Below, piece after piece: positions 27,187 to 36,592 of a stretch of DNA of 64,000 nt. Source of the DNA: CALODL01 sp942492115 (GTDB lineage Bacteria > Planctomycetota > Phycisphaerae > UBA1845 > CAIVHJ01); the NCBI GenBank assembly GCA_942492115.1, contig CALODL010000011.1, positions 124,001 to 188,000 of the forward strand. Direction: 5' to 3'. The translations under genes and the position numbers were made by a program. The first letter of the stretch is position 1; every line of letters begins with the position of its first letter. The notes beneath the pieces are model-generated. The model saw only the letters and a list, made by a program, of their open reading frames with translations. It did no database searches and was not told where the DNA came from.

Positions 27187-29220
27187 TCACTCGACGTAAC
27201 CCAGCGCCCGCAGACGCTCCATGTCGGCGCGGCTGGGCTGACTGCTGGGGGCCACGATTGCGCGATCGGCCGAGCCACCCCACCAGGCGCTCAGATCAGC
27301 CAGCAGGGTGTCGACTCTTTCCGGGTGCGCCGTGGACACGTCGATGCGCTCATCCGGATCATTGGCCAGATCGAACAGGAACGTTCGTTCCTTTGTGTGG
27401 TCCTGCACCAGTTTCCACGTGTCCGTGCGCAGACTCAACAATCGTACGCGCTTGCCGGTCTTCAGTTCAGCATCGGGCAGCCACACGGACGAATACGCGC
27501 GATTCAGGACCACGGCGTCGGCCTGCGCGTGCGGATTGGCCGGGGCCAGGCGCGGGATGAGGCTGGGACCGCTCTCCATCGGTGGTGCGACCGCGGCCCA
27601 CTCGAGGATGGTCGGGAAGAGGGCACGGGTCTCGACCGTCGCGGCGATCGACCGACGCGCGGGCGCGCTGCCCGGCTCGACCACGAGCAGTGGTACGCGA
27701 ATCAACTCGTCGAACAGCGAAATCGTGTGACCGATCCATCCGCGATCCATCAGCTCTTCCCCGTGGTCGGCCGTGACCACGATGATGGTGTTGTCATCGA
27801 ACCCTGCAAACTCGAGGTGGTCGAGCAGACGCCCGATTTCGCGGTCGGTGTAGGCGACTTCTTCGTCGTACAAATCCGAGATGTAATCGATGTCGTCCTG
27901 TTCGAGCAGATGGCGTTTGTTGCGCAGGTTGCGCAGGTCGTTTTGCGGCCCGTTCAACCACCCGTGGTAATGATCGGCGTAGGCCCAGTCGGTGTGGTCT
28001 TTGAATTCAGAGTGCGGATCGAAATAGTGCACGAACATGAAGAACGGTCGGTCACCCTGGCGGTCCACAGCAGCGATGGCCCGGTCGGTGACGGCGCCGG
28101 CCGTGATGGCATCATGCCCGAGCGAGCAGGCCTCATCGAAGTGGTCGAATCCCTGAGCGAAACCATGAGCCGCATCGACGTAGATGTGGCTGACGACGGC
28201 CGCAGTGGCATATCCGTGCTCACGCAACACTTCGGCGATGGTGGTCTCGGCGTCCCGTAGTTTGCCGAAGAGCGAAACCGCACCATGCTGGTGCGGGTAC
28301 AGTCCAGTCATGATTGACGAGAACGCCGGTAGCGTCCATGGTGCCTGCGAGATGGCATTGTCGAAGACTGTGCCGCGGCGGGCGAGTTCCTGGAGGCGCG
28401 GCGTGTACGACCGCGCGTCGCCTTGGGACTCACCGAGTGTCGTACGATCGAGTCGCAGTGTATCGATGCCGATGAGGACAATGTTGTGCGGCGTGGCCAT
28501 CGGAGGCACTGGCCGGGCGCTGGCGGCCCACAGGGCCACGGCAAGTGGCAGTCCAATGGCCAGGGAGGCCAGGCCGAGCGTTGCCGTACGAGATACCGAC
28601 CGTCTTCGATGATCATGTGCGAAGACTGGACTGAACGCGACCGTCGCGAGTACGCAAGCACAGGCAAACAGCGCCACGGGAACGTGCTGTTGTACGGCCG
28701 TGTCAATGAATGTGCCCCAAACGGTACTGAAAAAGAGTCCGGCGTACAACATCGCGGGCACGCGCGACGTTGCTGCGGATCGCCGTGCCCAGATGAACGC
28801 GACACACCAGCCGAGCGACCCGATGAGTACGCTCCACAGGATGTGATTGGCGACGTGTCCAATGACCAGCGATCGAACCATGAGCATCGCGGTGACGGCG
28901 ATCATGCACAGGCCGATCGCGAAAATGCATGGTGCCCCGGGCGTCGCGCCACACCAGTCGCGCCAACGCGGGTGATCGCGAAGCACGTTCGTGAGCCACC
29001 ACATGATCGCGAGAATGACTCCAGCTGCTGCTCCGGCCCACGTGCCCATCAGGGTGGCGTCGCGGATGACGAGTGCTGCGTTGACCCACATGCCCTGGGC
29101 GGGATAGCCGTGCCGCGCGATCGCCATCAAGCCGTTGATGAAGCCGACGACTGCGGCGCCACCGGTGCATATCAGGATCAGATGGATGGACAGGGCATAG
29201 CGCTCGGCTCTCGAGGTCAT
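27187..29220 (-). CDS. Membrane sulfatase-superfamily protein with Thr in place of the FGly cysteine
   Basis: A 677-residue protein. The first ~235 residues form about six to seven transmembrane helices. Residues ~243-600 form an alkaline-phosphatase/sulfatase-fold domain (NIVLIGIDTLRLDRT, FFMFVHYFDPHSEFKDH, TIIVVTADHGEELMDRGW). The nucleophile region reads WTLPAFSSIMTGLYPHQHG. When aligned on the final TG, the CxPxR signature becomes TLPAF, with Thr296 at the cysteine position. It therefore cannot form formylglycine and resembles LtaS-type phosphoglycerol or phosphoethanolamine transferases and related hydrolases. The metal ligands (D252, DHG) look intact. The substrate is unknown. Confidence 0.87.
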   Translation of the reverse strand: MTSRAERYALSIHLILICTGGAAVVGFINGLMAIARHGYPAQGMWVNAALVIRDATLMGTWAGAAAGVILAIMWWLTNVLRDHPRWRDWCGATPGAPCIFAIGLCMIAVTAMLMVRSLVIGHVANHILWSVLIGSLGWCVAFIWARRSAATSRVPAMLYAGLFFSTVWGTFIDTAVQQHVPVALFACACVLATVAFSPVFAHDHRRRSVSRTATLGLASLAIGLPLAVALWAASARPVPPMATPHNIVLIGIDTLRLDRTTLGESQGDARSYTPRLQELARRGTVFDNAISQAPWTLPAFSSIMTGLYPHQHGAVSLFGKLRDAETTIAEVLREHGYATAAVVSHIYVDAAHGFAQGFDHFDEACSLGHDAITAGAVTDRAIAAVDRQGDRPFFMFVHYFDPHSEFKDHTDWAYADHYHGWLNGPQNDLRNLRNKRHLLEQDDIDYISDLYDEEVAYTDREIGRLLDHLEFAGFDDNTIIVVTADHGEELMDRGWIGHTISLFDELIRVPLLVVEPGSAPARRSIAATVETRALFPTILEWAAVAPPMESGPSLIPRLAPANPHAQADAVVLNRAYSSVWLPDAELKTGKRVRLLSLRTDTWKLVQDHTKERTFLFDLANDPDERIDVSTAHPERVDTLLADLSAWWGGSADRAIVAPSSQPSRADMERLRALGYVE

Positions 29221-29446
29221 GGCTGTGGTTCCATTGAAGGTGGTTCACGCATCCGCACAGGAATGCTCGATGCAACGTGGTTGGAGCACGCTGCTCCATG
29301 TGCCATCGGGCGCCCCGCGGTGCATCTTGAGTCTGGAACCTGCGTCTTGGTCGCGTGGCATGGCGTCACCGTGAAACCGGGCTTTCCAGCATTGGCAGGG
29401 ACCGTTTGAAGCTGGCGTTGGCCTGTACTACACTGGCCCACCAGTC

Positions 29447-30181
29447 ATGGCGCGCCAGCAATCATCACAGCTGTATCAATCCGATCTGGCCCATATTCAT
29501 ACTATTGGCTTCGGGTTCCACTGGGAGGGGGCTGCAGCGGGTGTGCTGGATATCCTGAAGCGTGGCGGCATCGATCGGGGTGTCGTCAGCGACCTGGGAT
29601 GTGGGGCGGGCATGTGGCTGGCGCATGTTCAGCGGCACGGTTACGATGTGTATGGCGTCGACGTGTCGTCGAGCATGATCCGTGCTGCCCGGCAGAACGT
29701 ACCGGGAGCCCGTGTGGTGTGTGGTTCTCTTGCCGACACCGATCTGCCACGGTGCGCGGCGGCCACCGCACTGGGTGAGCCGCTCAATTACCTCGAGAAC
29801 GCAGCTGCGATTCAACGGACGATACGTCGAGTGTTCGGGGCGCTGGAGCCTGGCGGGTTGTTCGTTCTTGATGTACGGACGCCGGCAGATCGTCCTGTTC
29901 CGCCCACGGTGGTGGCGCGGCGCGGCGCCGATTGGGCGTGCATCGCGCACATTTCCGAAGTGCCGTCCAAGAATCTTCTGCGACGTGACATCACGACGTT
30001 TCGTCGAGTTGGACGCACCTACCGCCGAAGTGATGAAATCCATCACTTGCGTGTGTACGCGCATGCGACGATGGCGCGGTGGCTCCGCTCCGCAGGCTTC
30101 AAGGTCCGGCGCTATCGCGGGTATGGCGACTATCGTTTGACCGCGCGGCAAGCCGTGTTCGTCGCGCGCAAGCCTGCGTGA
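29447..30181 (+). CDS. Class I SAM-dependent methyltransferase
   Basis: A 244-residue soluble Rossmann-fold methyltransferase. SAM-binding motif I is VSDLGCGAGMWLAHV (~48-62), the acidic post-I residue is in YGVDVSSSMI, and the motif IV/V region includes LGEPLNYLENAA and LEPGGLFVLDVRT. The frame opens with MARQQSSQLYQSDLAHIH, a start seen in proteins annotated as class I methyltransferases with a small-molecule substrate. No good ribosome site precedes ATG 29447, so it may be leaderless or weakly expressed. The substrate is unknown. It precedes the C45-type hydrolase by 93 bases and may be co-transcribed. Confidence 0.88.
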   Translation: MARQQSSQLYQSDLAHIHTIGFGFHWEGAAAGVLDILKRGGIDRGVVSDLGCGAGMWLAHVQRHGYDVYGVDVSSSMIRAARQNVPGARVVCGSLADTDLPRCAAATALGEPLNYLENAAAIQRTIRRVFGALEPGGLFVLDVRTPADRPVPPTVVARRGADWACIAHISEVPSKNLLRRDITTFRRVGRTYRRSDEIHHLRVYAHATMARWLRSAGFKVRRYRGYGDYRLTARQAVFVARKPA

Positions 30182-30274
30182 AGCCTGCCTGCCGGATTGC
30201 ACAACTGTTCATTGGGCAGTATTCTCGAATGCGTTTGATTCATACTGTACCCCAATTCGAAGTGGAGCTCGCTG

Positions 30275-33200
30275 ATGAGATTGTGCTGGATCATATGTAC
30301 AGTGGCACGGGTCGTCGCAGTGAGCGGTTCGGTGGCGTTGGCGGATCAGACCCTGCGCGTGCACAACAGTGGTTTCGAGAAGTTTGATCGTCGGGGTATG
30401 GTTTCGAGCTGGGAGCTTGACGACGACGCGTCTTCGGGTGAGTTTGCAATCGCGGCCCACGAAGCGATTGCGCACGGAGGCCGTGCCAGTTTCAAGATCG
30501 AGGCGGTGCAGCCTGCGACCGTGGTGGTCGTGTCGAACCCGGTCGAACTCCGCGTCGGGCAATTATACCGGCTCAGCGGGTGGCTGCGGTGCGCGAACGT
30601 GCAATCTGATCAGGCGGCCCGCTACCCCACTGCCGTCCCGGCTTGCCTGAGCATGGCATCCTTTCCTTTCACGAATCACTCCCCGGCGCTCGGAGGCACG
30701 GCGGAGTGGACGCGCGTCGAGACGCTGTTCATAGCAACCCGTCAAGAGGATCGCATCCGCTTGCACCTCGGCCACAACGGGACGGCCCGCGGGACTGCGT
30801 GGTTCGATGACATCCACCTCGAACGCGTCGATGACATTGCGGAATTTATACCGCTCGATACGGTCAAGTGGTGCGGCAACGGTTATCGTTACGATGACCG
30901 CGGGTGGATCTTCGTGCATATCGAAGGCGCGCCCTACGAGCGTGGTTATCAATACGGCGCGCTGGTTGCCGACGAGATCGTGGAGTACATCCGTAAGCTC
31001 AGCGTGCAGCGCAATGGTGACGACTCGGATGATGGCTGGGACAGCCTGCGCTTCGAGGCAGATGCACTGTTCTTGCGCGGTTATGATAAGGAATACCTCA
31101 CCGAGATGACCGGCATCGCCGACGGGGCGGCGTCCACCGGGGCGAAAGTCAACGACCGCCCGGTTGACCTCGTGGACATCGTCACGATCAACTCCGTGAT
31201 CGATCTGGGACAACTCAAACGCGCATTGCAAGTGACGCCACATGCCCTGACTGGCGAGAGTTTCCTGGAGGCCCGGGAGGAAATGCAGGTCGCAGCCGAG
31301 GACCACAAGTGCTCGGCCTTTGCTGCAACCGGACCGGCGACCGCGGGTGGCGAGGTCGTCTTCGGACAGATCTTCATGTGGGGCGGCTATACCGGGGTAC
31401 ACTGGAATGTCATCACGGATATCGTGCCCACCGACGGCCATCGATTGGTCTATCACACGTTCCCGGGCGGCATTCACTCCGGGGCCGATTTCTACATCAA
31501 TGCGGCCGGAATCATTATTGGTGAAACCACGGTATCGCAAACACCGTTCGAGCCGGATTCGACCCCGCAGTCCAATCGCATCCGCAAAGCGGCCCAGTAT
31601 GCCTCGACGATCGATGATGTCGAGCGCCTGCTGTGGGAAGGCAACAACGGCATGTACACCAACGACTGGCCGATCGCGGACATCAAAACCGGCGAAGCGG
31701 CGATTCTGCTGCTTGGAACGCAGCGCAAGAAACTGTGGCGCACGAGCGAGGACATGGCACCGTTCGGCACGCCCGGGTTTCTGTGGGCCAACAACAACAA
31801 CCGTGACCGGGAGGTCCGCAAGGAATATCTTGCACAACCCGAAGACCGACCCTTCGACCTCGTCTTTTCACCGTGGAACCGCGACGTTGCCTTTTGTCAA
31901 TTCTATGACCGCTACAAGGGGCGTATCGATGCGACGACCGCGGTGAGGATGTGGGCATCGTCGCCGATCAATCGCGCCCACGCCTGCGACGGGAAGATCA
32001 CGACGACCGCAATGGCCCGCGAGCTCGCGTTTCTCGCACATTACGGCAAGGTCACTCTGCGGGAGAAATTTCCACAGAAGGGCTATCGCATCATGCCCGA
32101 TCTACCTGGCGCGACACCGCATCTCAGTCACGGATACGCTGTGGCGAGCCCGATCTTCGTGACCGATCAACTCCAGGCGGCCCGCGCGGCCGGACGTTGC
32201 CCCCCACGGGTCGCTCCGCCATCACATCAGCTTGACATCAATGACCTGGCCGGCGACTTCACCATCGATAGCAGGCAGCTGTGGCGGCGGACTGTGTTTC
32301 CGGCAACCGCGGCCGAAAACTGGTTCGTCAGTGCCTCGGCGGCCTACTGGCGATTGTTGAACAGTGTGCATGAGGAGTCGCCCGCGCAGGCGGCTGCGCA
32401 TTTGTCGGACGAGCTCGCCAGCCTGAATCGACGGTACCTCTATACGGTCGCACGCGAGCGTGACCTGCTGCCTCTCGAAGCGGACCGCGTTTACAGTCAA
32501 TTCGGGCCGTATCAGATCCCGCGGATCAAGGGTACCTTTGCATTGCACCAACTGCGCTTGCACGTCGGGTCTGAGACGTTCCTAAAATTGATGCGCGCTC
32601 TCCATGATCGCTTTGCTGAACAGGAGATGTCGAACGCTCAATGTACTGCCATGATGAGCGAAATCGCCGGTGGCGATGCGGTCTTGATCACACAACAGTG
32701 GCTGGAGCGTCTGGGGCTACCGGAGCTCGAACCCACGATGTCGATCCACGAAGCAACAGATGGCCGGTGGGAAGTCAGTGTTCGCGTTGTTCAGGGAGGA
32801 CGACCCTATCACCTGATCACCCACGTTATCGTCGACACGTCGGGGGGGCGCCACGTGCGGCGTATGGCACTCGATGGACCATCGACTGTAGCCACGTGGT
32901 CATTTGACGAGCATCCGACGCGGATCGAGTTCAACGCTTTGAATGACATCCCGACAGCCCATGACAACATGTACACCTGGAGTAATCTCATCGATGACTT
33001 CCACGACACGCTGATTGTGTACGGTACCGCCCGGCAGGATGAAGCCAACCATACGTTGGCCCGGCGGTGGCAGGAGACAGTAGCCAATGCGTATATCGAG
33101 TTCTTGCCACCGTTGGTGAAAGATTCCGAACTGACCGCCGAGCAGGCGGCGGGGCATGATCTCATCGTGATGGGCACGCTTGACGACAACCGGTGGTTGA

Positions 33201-33511
33201 ACAATCTCGAACTTGCAGTGCCCGTCGAGTTCGGCAGGAACCACTTCACGTGGCGTGGCGTGACCTATGCCGCTCCCGAAGACGGCATATTCCTGGTCGT
33301 GCCCAATCCGTACAACCGGGATCGGGTGATGTACATCGTCGCCGCCAACTCGGCCCTTCAGCTCTATCACATGACCGCGCGATACGAACGGGCCATTCCT
33401 TCGTGGGCCCTGTTCAAGGCTGCAGAGATCGTCGAGCAGGGGTACCATCCGCCGGCGCGATTCGTTCTCGAACCTCCGGTGTCGAATCAGCAAGCGGCCC
33501 AGAGTGATTGA
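30275..33511 (+). CDS. Secreted C45-type autoproteolytic hydrolase with carbohydrate-binding-like N-terminus and M1-like tail
   Basis: A 1078-residue protein with TGGAG upstream of ATG 30275. Residues 1-24 are a signal peptide (ending SVALADQ). Residues ~25-185 look like a CBM4/9-type sandwich (NSGFEKFDRRGMVSSWEL, FDDIHLERVDD). Residues ~200-650 match C45/phospholipase-B-like NTN hydrolases, with a CSAFAATGPATAGG block whose Cys346 should become the N-terminal nucleophile after self-cleavage, then NNNNRDREVRKEYL. Residues ~755-830 (LHQLRLHVGSETFLKLMRAL ... QWLERLGLPEL) resemble the C-terminal part of M1 aminopeptidases, without a zinc site. A final domain ends in VMYIVAANSALQLYHM. It is expected to act outside the cytoplasm; the substrate is unknown. 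Confidence 0.75.
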   Translation: MRLCWIICTVARVVAVSGSVALADQTLRVHNSGFEKFDRRGMVSSWELDDDASSGEFAIAAHEAIAHGGRASFKIEAVQPATVVVVSNPVELRVGQLYRLSGWLRCANVQSDQAARYPTAVPACLSMASFPFTNHSPALGGTAEWTRVETLFIATRQEDRIRLHLGHNGTARGTAWFDDIHLERVDDIAEFIPLDTVKWCGNGYRYDDRGWIFVHIEGAPYERGYQYGALVADEIVEYIRKLSVQRNGDDSDDGWDSLRFEADALFLRGYDKEYLTEMTGIADGAASTGAKVNDRPVDLVDIVTINSVIDLGQLKRALQVTPHALTGESFLEAREEMQVAAEDHKCSAFAATGPATAGGEVVFGQIFMWGGYTGVHWNVITDIVPTDGHRLVYHTFPGGIHSGADFYINAAGIIIGETTVSQTPFEPDSTPQSNRIRKAAQYASTIDDVERLLWEGNNGMYTNDWPIADIKTGEAAILLLGTQRKKLWRTSEDMAPFGTPGFLWANNNNRDREVRKEYLAQPEDRPFDLVFSPWNRDVAFCQFYDRYKGRIDATTAVRMWASSPINRAHACDGKITTTAMARELAFLAHYGKVTLREKFPQKGYRIMPDLPGATPHLSHGYAVASPIFVTDQLQAARAAGRCPPRVAPPSHQLDINDLAGDFTIDSRQLWRRTVFPATAAENWFVSASAAYWRLLNSVHEESPAQAAAHLSDELASLNRRYLYTVARERDLLPLEADRVYSQFGPYQIPRIKGTFALHQLRLHVGSETFLKLMRALHDRFAEQEMSNAQCTAMMSEIAGGDAVLITQQWLERLGLPELEPTMSIHEATDGRWEVSVRVVQGGRPYHLITHVIVDTSGGRHVRRMALDGPSTVATWSFDEHPTRIEFNALNDIPTAHDNMYTWSNLIDDFHDTLIVYGTARQDEANHTLARRWQETVANAYIEFLPPLVKDSELTAEQAAGHDLIVMGTLDDNRWLNNLELAVPVEFGRNHFTWRGVTYAAPEDGIFLVVPNPYNRDRVMYIVAANSALQLYHMTARYERAIPSWALFKAAEIVEQGYHPPARFVLEPPVSNQQAAQSD

Positions 33512-33515
33512 GCGG

Positions 33516-34166
33516 TCAAGTGTTTTGTGAAGATCGTTGTGCCGACTTCTTCGAGTACTTCCAATTCCGCGGTTTGCCTGCGGCCAACCACTCCAACGCT
33601 GTGGCAATGCGCCGGGCGCGCGTGTCGTCGCGCTTCGCCTCAGTGATCCAATCGATGTATTCGTTGCAATGGCTTGGGCTGAACGCTTCGAATGTCGCAC
33701 GTGCGGTCTTGTTGCGCGCCAGCGCCGCCGCGAGATCCTGTGGTATCGCTCGATGCGCGCGTGTCTTACGGGGCGTGCGGACGGACGGCTTCCGGGACGC
33801 GGCGTTGAGTGCCACGGCTTCCTTGATGTATGAGACCAGGATGCGCTGTGACGGTAGATCCTTCATCGTGCGCAACTTCAGAGCCGTCATCTGCGAGCGT
33901 CCCACGTCGCTGAACAGTCCGTGCGAATCACGGAGTTCCATGCCGCGCCAGAAACTCAGCGTGACATGATTCTTGAACGCCGCCATACCACCCACGAGCC
34001 CAGCGTGTTCGAAATGCGGGCAGCCCCACTTGATGGTCTCTTCAATGGTTGGGCATGCTTTGTGGAACTGGGCGCGGATGTGCTGCAGGATCGGCCGCGC
34101 GAAGACTGGAGCCGCGGCGATGTAGCCGGCGGTGTTGTGTTGTGTCGAGTTACAGGCCATGGCCAT
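33516..34166 (-). CDS. DUF1801/YdeI (OmpD-associated) family protein
   Basis: A 216-residue soluble protein. Residues ~15-115 match the DUF1801-like fold (TIEETIKWGCPHFEHAG, FKNHVTLSFWRG). The C-terminal part (PQDLAAALARNKTARATFEA, ...YIDWITEAKRDDTRARRI) matches YdeI/OmdA proteins, some of which protect against bacteriocins or polymyxin. A direct function here is unknown. ATG 34166 (MAMACNST) is the best start. The frame opens further to 34217, inside the kelch gene. It follows the kelch stop by 13 bases and converges with the C45 gene, with only 4 bases between stops. Confidence 0.85.
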   Translation of the reverse strand: MAMACNSTQHNTAGYIAAAPVFARPILQHIRAQFHKACPTIEETIKWGCPHFEHAGLVGGMAAFKNHVTLSFWRGMELRDSHGLFSDVGRSQMTALKLRTMKDLPSQRILVSYIKEAVALNAASRKPSVRTPRKTRAHRAIPQDLAAALARNKTARATFEAFSPSHCNEYIDWITEAKRDDTRARRIATALEWLAAGKPRNWKYSKKSAQRSSQNT

Positions 34167-34179
34167 TCTGGCGTTGATG

Positions 34180-35211
34180 CTACTTGACTTGATCCAGTTC
34201 AACGACTTCGACGTCAAGTCGTTTGCCGTCAGTCATGCTGGCCCCGCCAAAGATAAGCAGGTCGTTCTCGTAGGGCAGCATGCGGTGAAAAAAACGATCA
34301 TCATCAAGTGTCTTGAGTGTGCGCCATTCAGGCTGCCCAGGATCGAGGCTCAAGAGGTGACCGCCATAGGTACTGACGAACAAGCGTCCCCGGGCGTTGA
34401 ACGCCGAAGAGCCGAAGCCCTCCATGCCTTCGCCCGGCATAGCCGGGCCGGTCGACCATTTCGCAGTGATGGGATCGAACATGTCGACGCGCGTCGTCGG
34501 ATCGTTGTCGCTGTCCATTCCGCCAATAGCGTAGATCGTGCCGTCGAGGTGCCCGAGAGACAACGCCCGGCGCTTGAAGTTGGGTTTTGGGAGGGGCTGC
34601 CATACGAGCGCCTTCTGTGACAGGTCCGCGCGATAGGCCGTCTCGTGCCATCGTGGCGCGCCATCGCCCAATTGCCACCCGCCGACGACATAGAGCATGT
34701 CATCGACGACCACGGCGTCGAATGATGAGCGCGGCTCGGGCATCGGGGTCAGCTCGGTCCAGCTCATCGTGCGCGGATCGAAGCGTGCGCAATCAGCGAC
34801 GGACAGCAGGTCGTGATCTGCGTCCTGCTCATTGCGCGCCGTGAACCCACCCAGGCGATACAGCATGCCGTCGTGGGCCACCATGGCCAGGCCTTGCAGG
34901 CGCGGTCCGGTGCCGACAACTTCCCAGGCGGAGGGGCTGCGCAGGTCGAGGCGACTGAGCTGATTCGACTGACTCGTGTTGTGGTAATGATGGGCCTGAC
35001 CGAGGTGCCCGCCATAAACGTATACCCAGTGCTCGATCACGGCCGCACCGAAGCTGGTGATACCCTGCGTGAGAGCCGTATGACGGGGCGTGTTCATGGA
35101 TGTCGTGTCCTGTTCTGCAGGCTTCGTCTTGTCGGCCCATACGGAGCCCGCAACCATATACACTGATATCATGGTCAAGCCACAGCCGGTTCGCGAAAGC
35201 GTTGTTATCAC
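34180..35211 (-). CDS. Secreted kelch-repeat protein
   Basis: A 343-residue protein starting with GTG 35211, which has AGGAG eight bases upstream and gives a signal peptide (ITTLSRTGCGLTMISVYMVAGSVWA). It carries about six kelch blades with the GG-W pattern, such as MLYRLGGFTARNEQDADHDL, MLYVVGGWQLGDGAPRWHET and TIYAIGGMDSDNDPTTRVD, enough for one beta-propeller. It is probably periplasmic or extracellular; no catalytic residue is recognisable. It is the first gene of a two-gene unit with the YdeI-like protein, and a 19-bp perfect palindrome lies just upstream. Confidence 0.85.
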   Translation of the reverse strand: MITTLSRTGCGLTMISVYMVAGSVWADKTKPAEQDTTSMNTPRHTALTQGITSFGAAVIEHWVYVYGGHLGQAHHYHNTSQSNQLSRLDLRSPSAWEVVGTGPRLQGLAMVAHDGMLYRLGGFTARNEQDADHDLLSVADCARFDPRTMSWTELTPMPEPRSSFDAVVVDDMLYVVGGWQLGDGAPRWHETAYRADLSQKALVWQPLPKPNFKRRALSLGHLDGTIYAIGGMDSDNDPTTRVDMFDPITAKWSTGPAMPGEGMEGFGSSAFNARGRLFVSTYGGHLLSLDPGQPEWRTLKTLDDDRFFHRMLPYENDLLIFGGASMTDGKRLDVEVVELDQVK

Positions 35212-35235
35212 CTCATGCTCCTGTCTTCGAGGCCA

Positions 35236-35254
35236 ATTGAGACCAGGTCTCAAT
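35236..35254. promoter_or_regulatory. Perfect 9-1-9 palindrome upstream of the kelch gene
   Basis: Arms ATTGAGACC and GGTCTCAAT flank one A, and a third GGAGACC half-site follows at about 35258-35264. It ends 25 bases before the GTG start, so it is a likely operator near the kelch promoter. No regulator gene is adjacent. Confidence 0.45.
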
Positions 35255-35437
35255 AGCGGAGACCTTAATTAACTGATTCACGCACGCGAAGCAAGTCGGG
35301 GGGGCAAGCGGCGCCTACAGTGGCCGGATGCTACGGGACGACCAGTTCTTTCGATCCCGTGGTGTAGCTGGCAGCGGAGATTGAAGGGCGAATGAGGCAG
35401 GGTGGCCCCCGCACACCCATTCGGCGTGGTGTCGTCT

Positions 35438-36592
35438 TCACGTCCCGTGATGGGAGAGTAAGCCACTATCCCAGGCTAGACCCGTGATTGAGTTGCGTGA
35501 GTTTGACCGGTCCAGTCGCGACGATCGTGTTCCTGCCGCACGCCGCATCGAGTGCCTGGCGGCGCTCTTGCGTGTGCACCTGCGCGTCAGTGGTTGTGCA
35601 CACACAGACAGGGGATCATCGGCCAACCAATGGTCAACATCCTCGGCGGCGCACGTGACCGTCGGATAGCGGTCCCCTGGGTTCTCTGCCAGCATCTTGC
35701 GGCAGATGGCGCTCAGTTCAGGTGGGGTGTCGCAAGAAAACGCTTCGAAATCAGGCGGCTCGAGCCGCAGAGGTGCGCTGGCGCGGGATTCCAGGGTCCA
35801 CGTCGAAGGCGTGTGGTGCTGAGTCGACCGTGTCCCATGTGGCGGCTGCCCTGTCAGAATATCATATAACACGGCCCCCAGGCCGTAGACGTCCGTCCAG
35901 CGATCGATGTGCTTGCTACAGCCCGCCGCCTGCTCAGGAGCCATGTACGCTGGAGTTCCGACGATGGCACTGGCATGTTTCTGATCGTCAGTTTCGAGGT
36001 CGAAGCATGGTGCATGGGGCTGGTTCAGGATCTTCGCAGAGCCCCAGTCAAGTACGACGACCTCACCGAATTGACCGATCAAGATGTTCGAGGGTTTGAG
36101 ATCGCGATGAATGACTGCACGGGCATGCGCGTAGGCGACAGCGCGGCAGCATTCGATGAAGGCCTCGAGTAAACCCCGCAGGTGACGCCGATTACTCAAC
36201 CCCATGGCGCGTTCAAGATGAAACTGATCAATGCTCTTGGACAGCGGTGCACCGCGAACGAGACGCATCGTGTAATACGGACTTTCCAATGAATTCGTGG
36301 CACTCTGATCGTAGACGGGCACGATGTTGGGGTGCTCGAGGTGGCTCGTGATGCGCGCCTCACGCAGGAAGAGTGACCTTGCAAAGTGATTGGCGTCGTG
36401 CTGCGGGCGCAGCTCCTTCAATGCTACGTCACGCTCCAATACTCGATCGTGCACGACATATACGCGTCCAAGGCCGCCTACGCAATGCAGGCGGATGAGC
36501 CGGTAGCGCGACGCCCACCGTCGGGTTCGCCGCGCTGTCAGACCTGTGACAGGTGTGGGAGGCAGTTCGAGAGGTTCGCAACCTGTGGACAT
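35438..36592 (-). CDS. Ser/Thr protein kinase (soluble, DWG variant) paired with an ECF sigma factor
   Basis: A 384-residue kinase with start ATG 36592 (MSTGCEPLELPP). Catalytic parts: RLHCVGGLGRVYVVHD (a poor glycine loop), VALKELRP lysine, HRDLKPSNILIG, DWG in VVLDWGSAK in place of DFG, and GTPAYMAPEQAAG. The DWG form is frequent in planctomycete kinases. Relatives usually continue after the WLADDPLSV-like segment into a transmembrane helix and sensor domain. Here the last ~60 residues are basic and low in complexity (RRCTRKSAARHSMRRAAGTR), so the protein looks truncated or diverged. It is divergent from the ECF sigma factor and may modulate it. Confidence 0.88.
   Translation of the reverse strand: MSTGCEPLELPPTPVTGLTARRTRRWASRYRLIRLHCVGGLGRVYVVHDRVLERDVALKELRPQHDANHFARSLFLREARITSHLEHPNIVPVYDQSATNSLESPYYTMRLVRGAPLSKSIDQFHLERAMGLSNRRHLRGLLEAFIECCRAVAYAHARAVIHRDLKPSNILIGQFGEVVVLDWGSAKILNQPHAPCFDLETDDQKHASAIVGTPAYMAPEQAAGCSKHIDRWTDVYGLGAVLYDILTGQPPHGTRSTQHHTPSTWTLESRASAPLRLEPPDFEAFSCDTPPELSAICRKMLAENPGDRYPTVTCAAEDVDHWLADDPLSVCAQPLTRRCTRKSAARHSMRRAAGTRSSRLDRSNSRNSITGLAWDSGLLSHHGT

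Noticed and set aside
27325..28260. Plus-strand open frame within the sulfatase-like gene
   Set aside because: Antisense shadow of a gene with strong membrane and sulfatase-fold signatures.
30563..31837. 424-codon minus-strand open frame
   Set aside because: Antisense to the C45-type hydrolase; no motif and no ribosome site.
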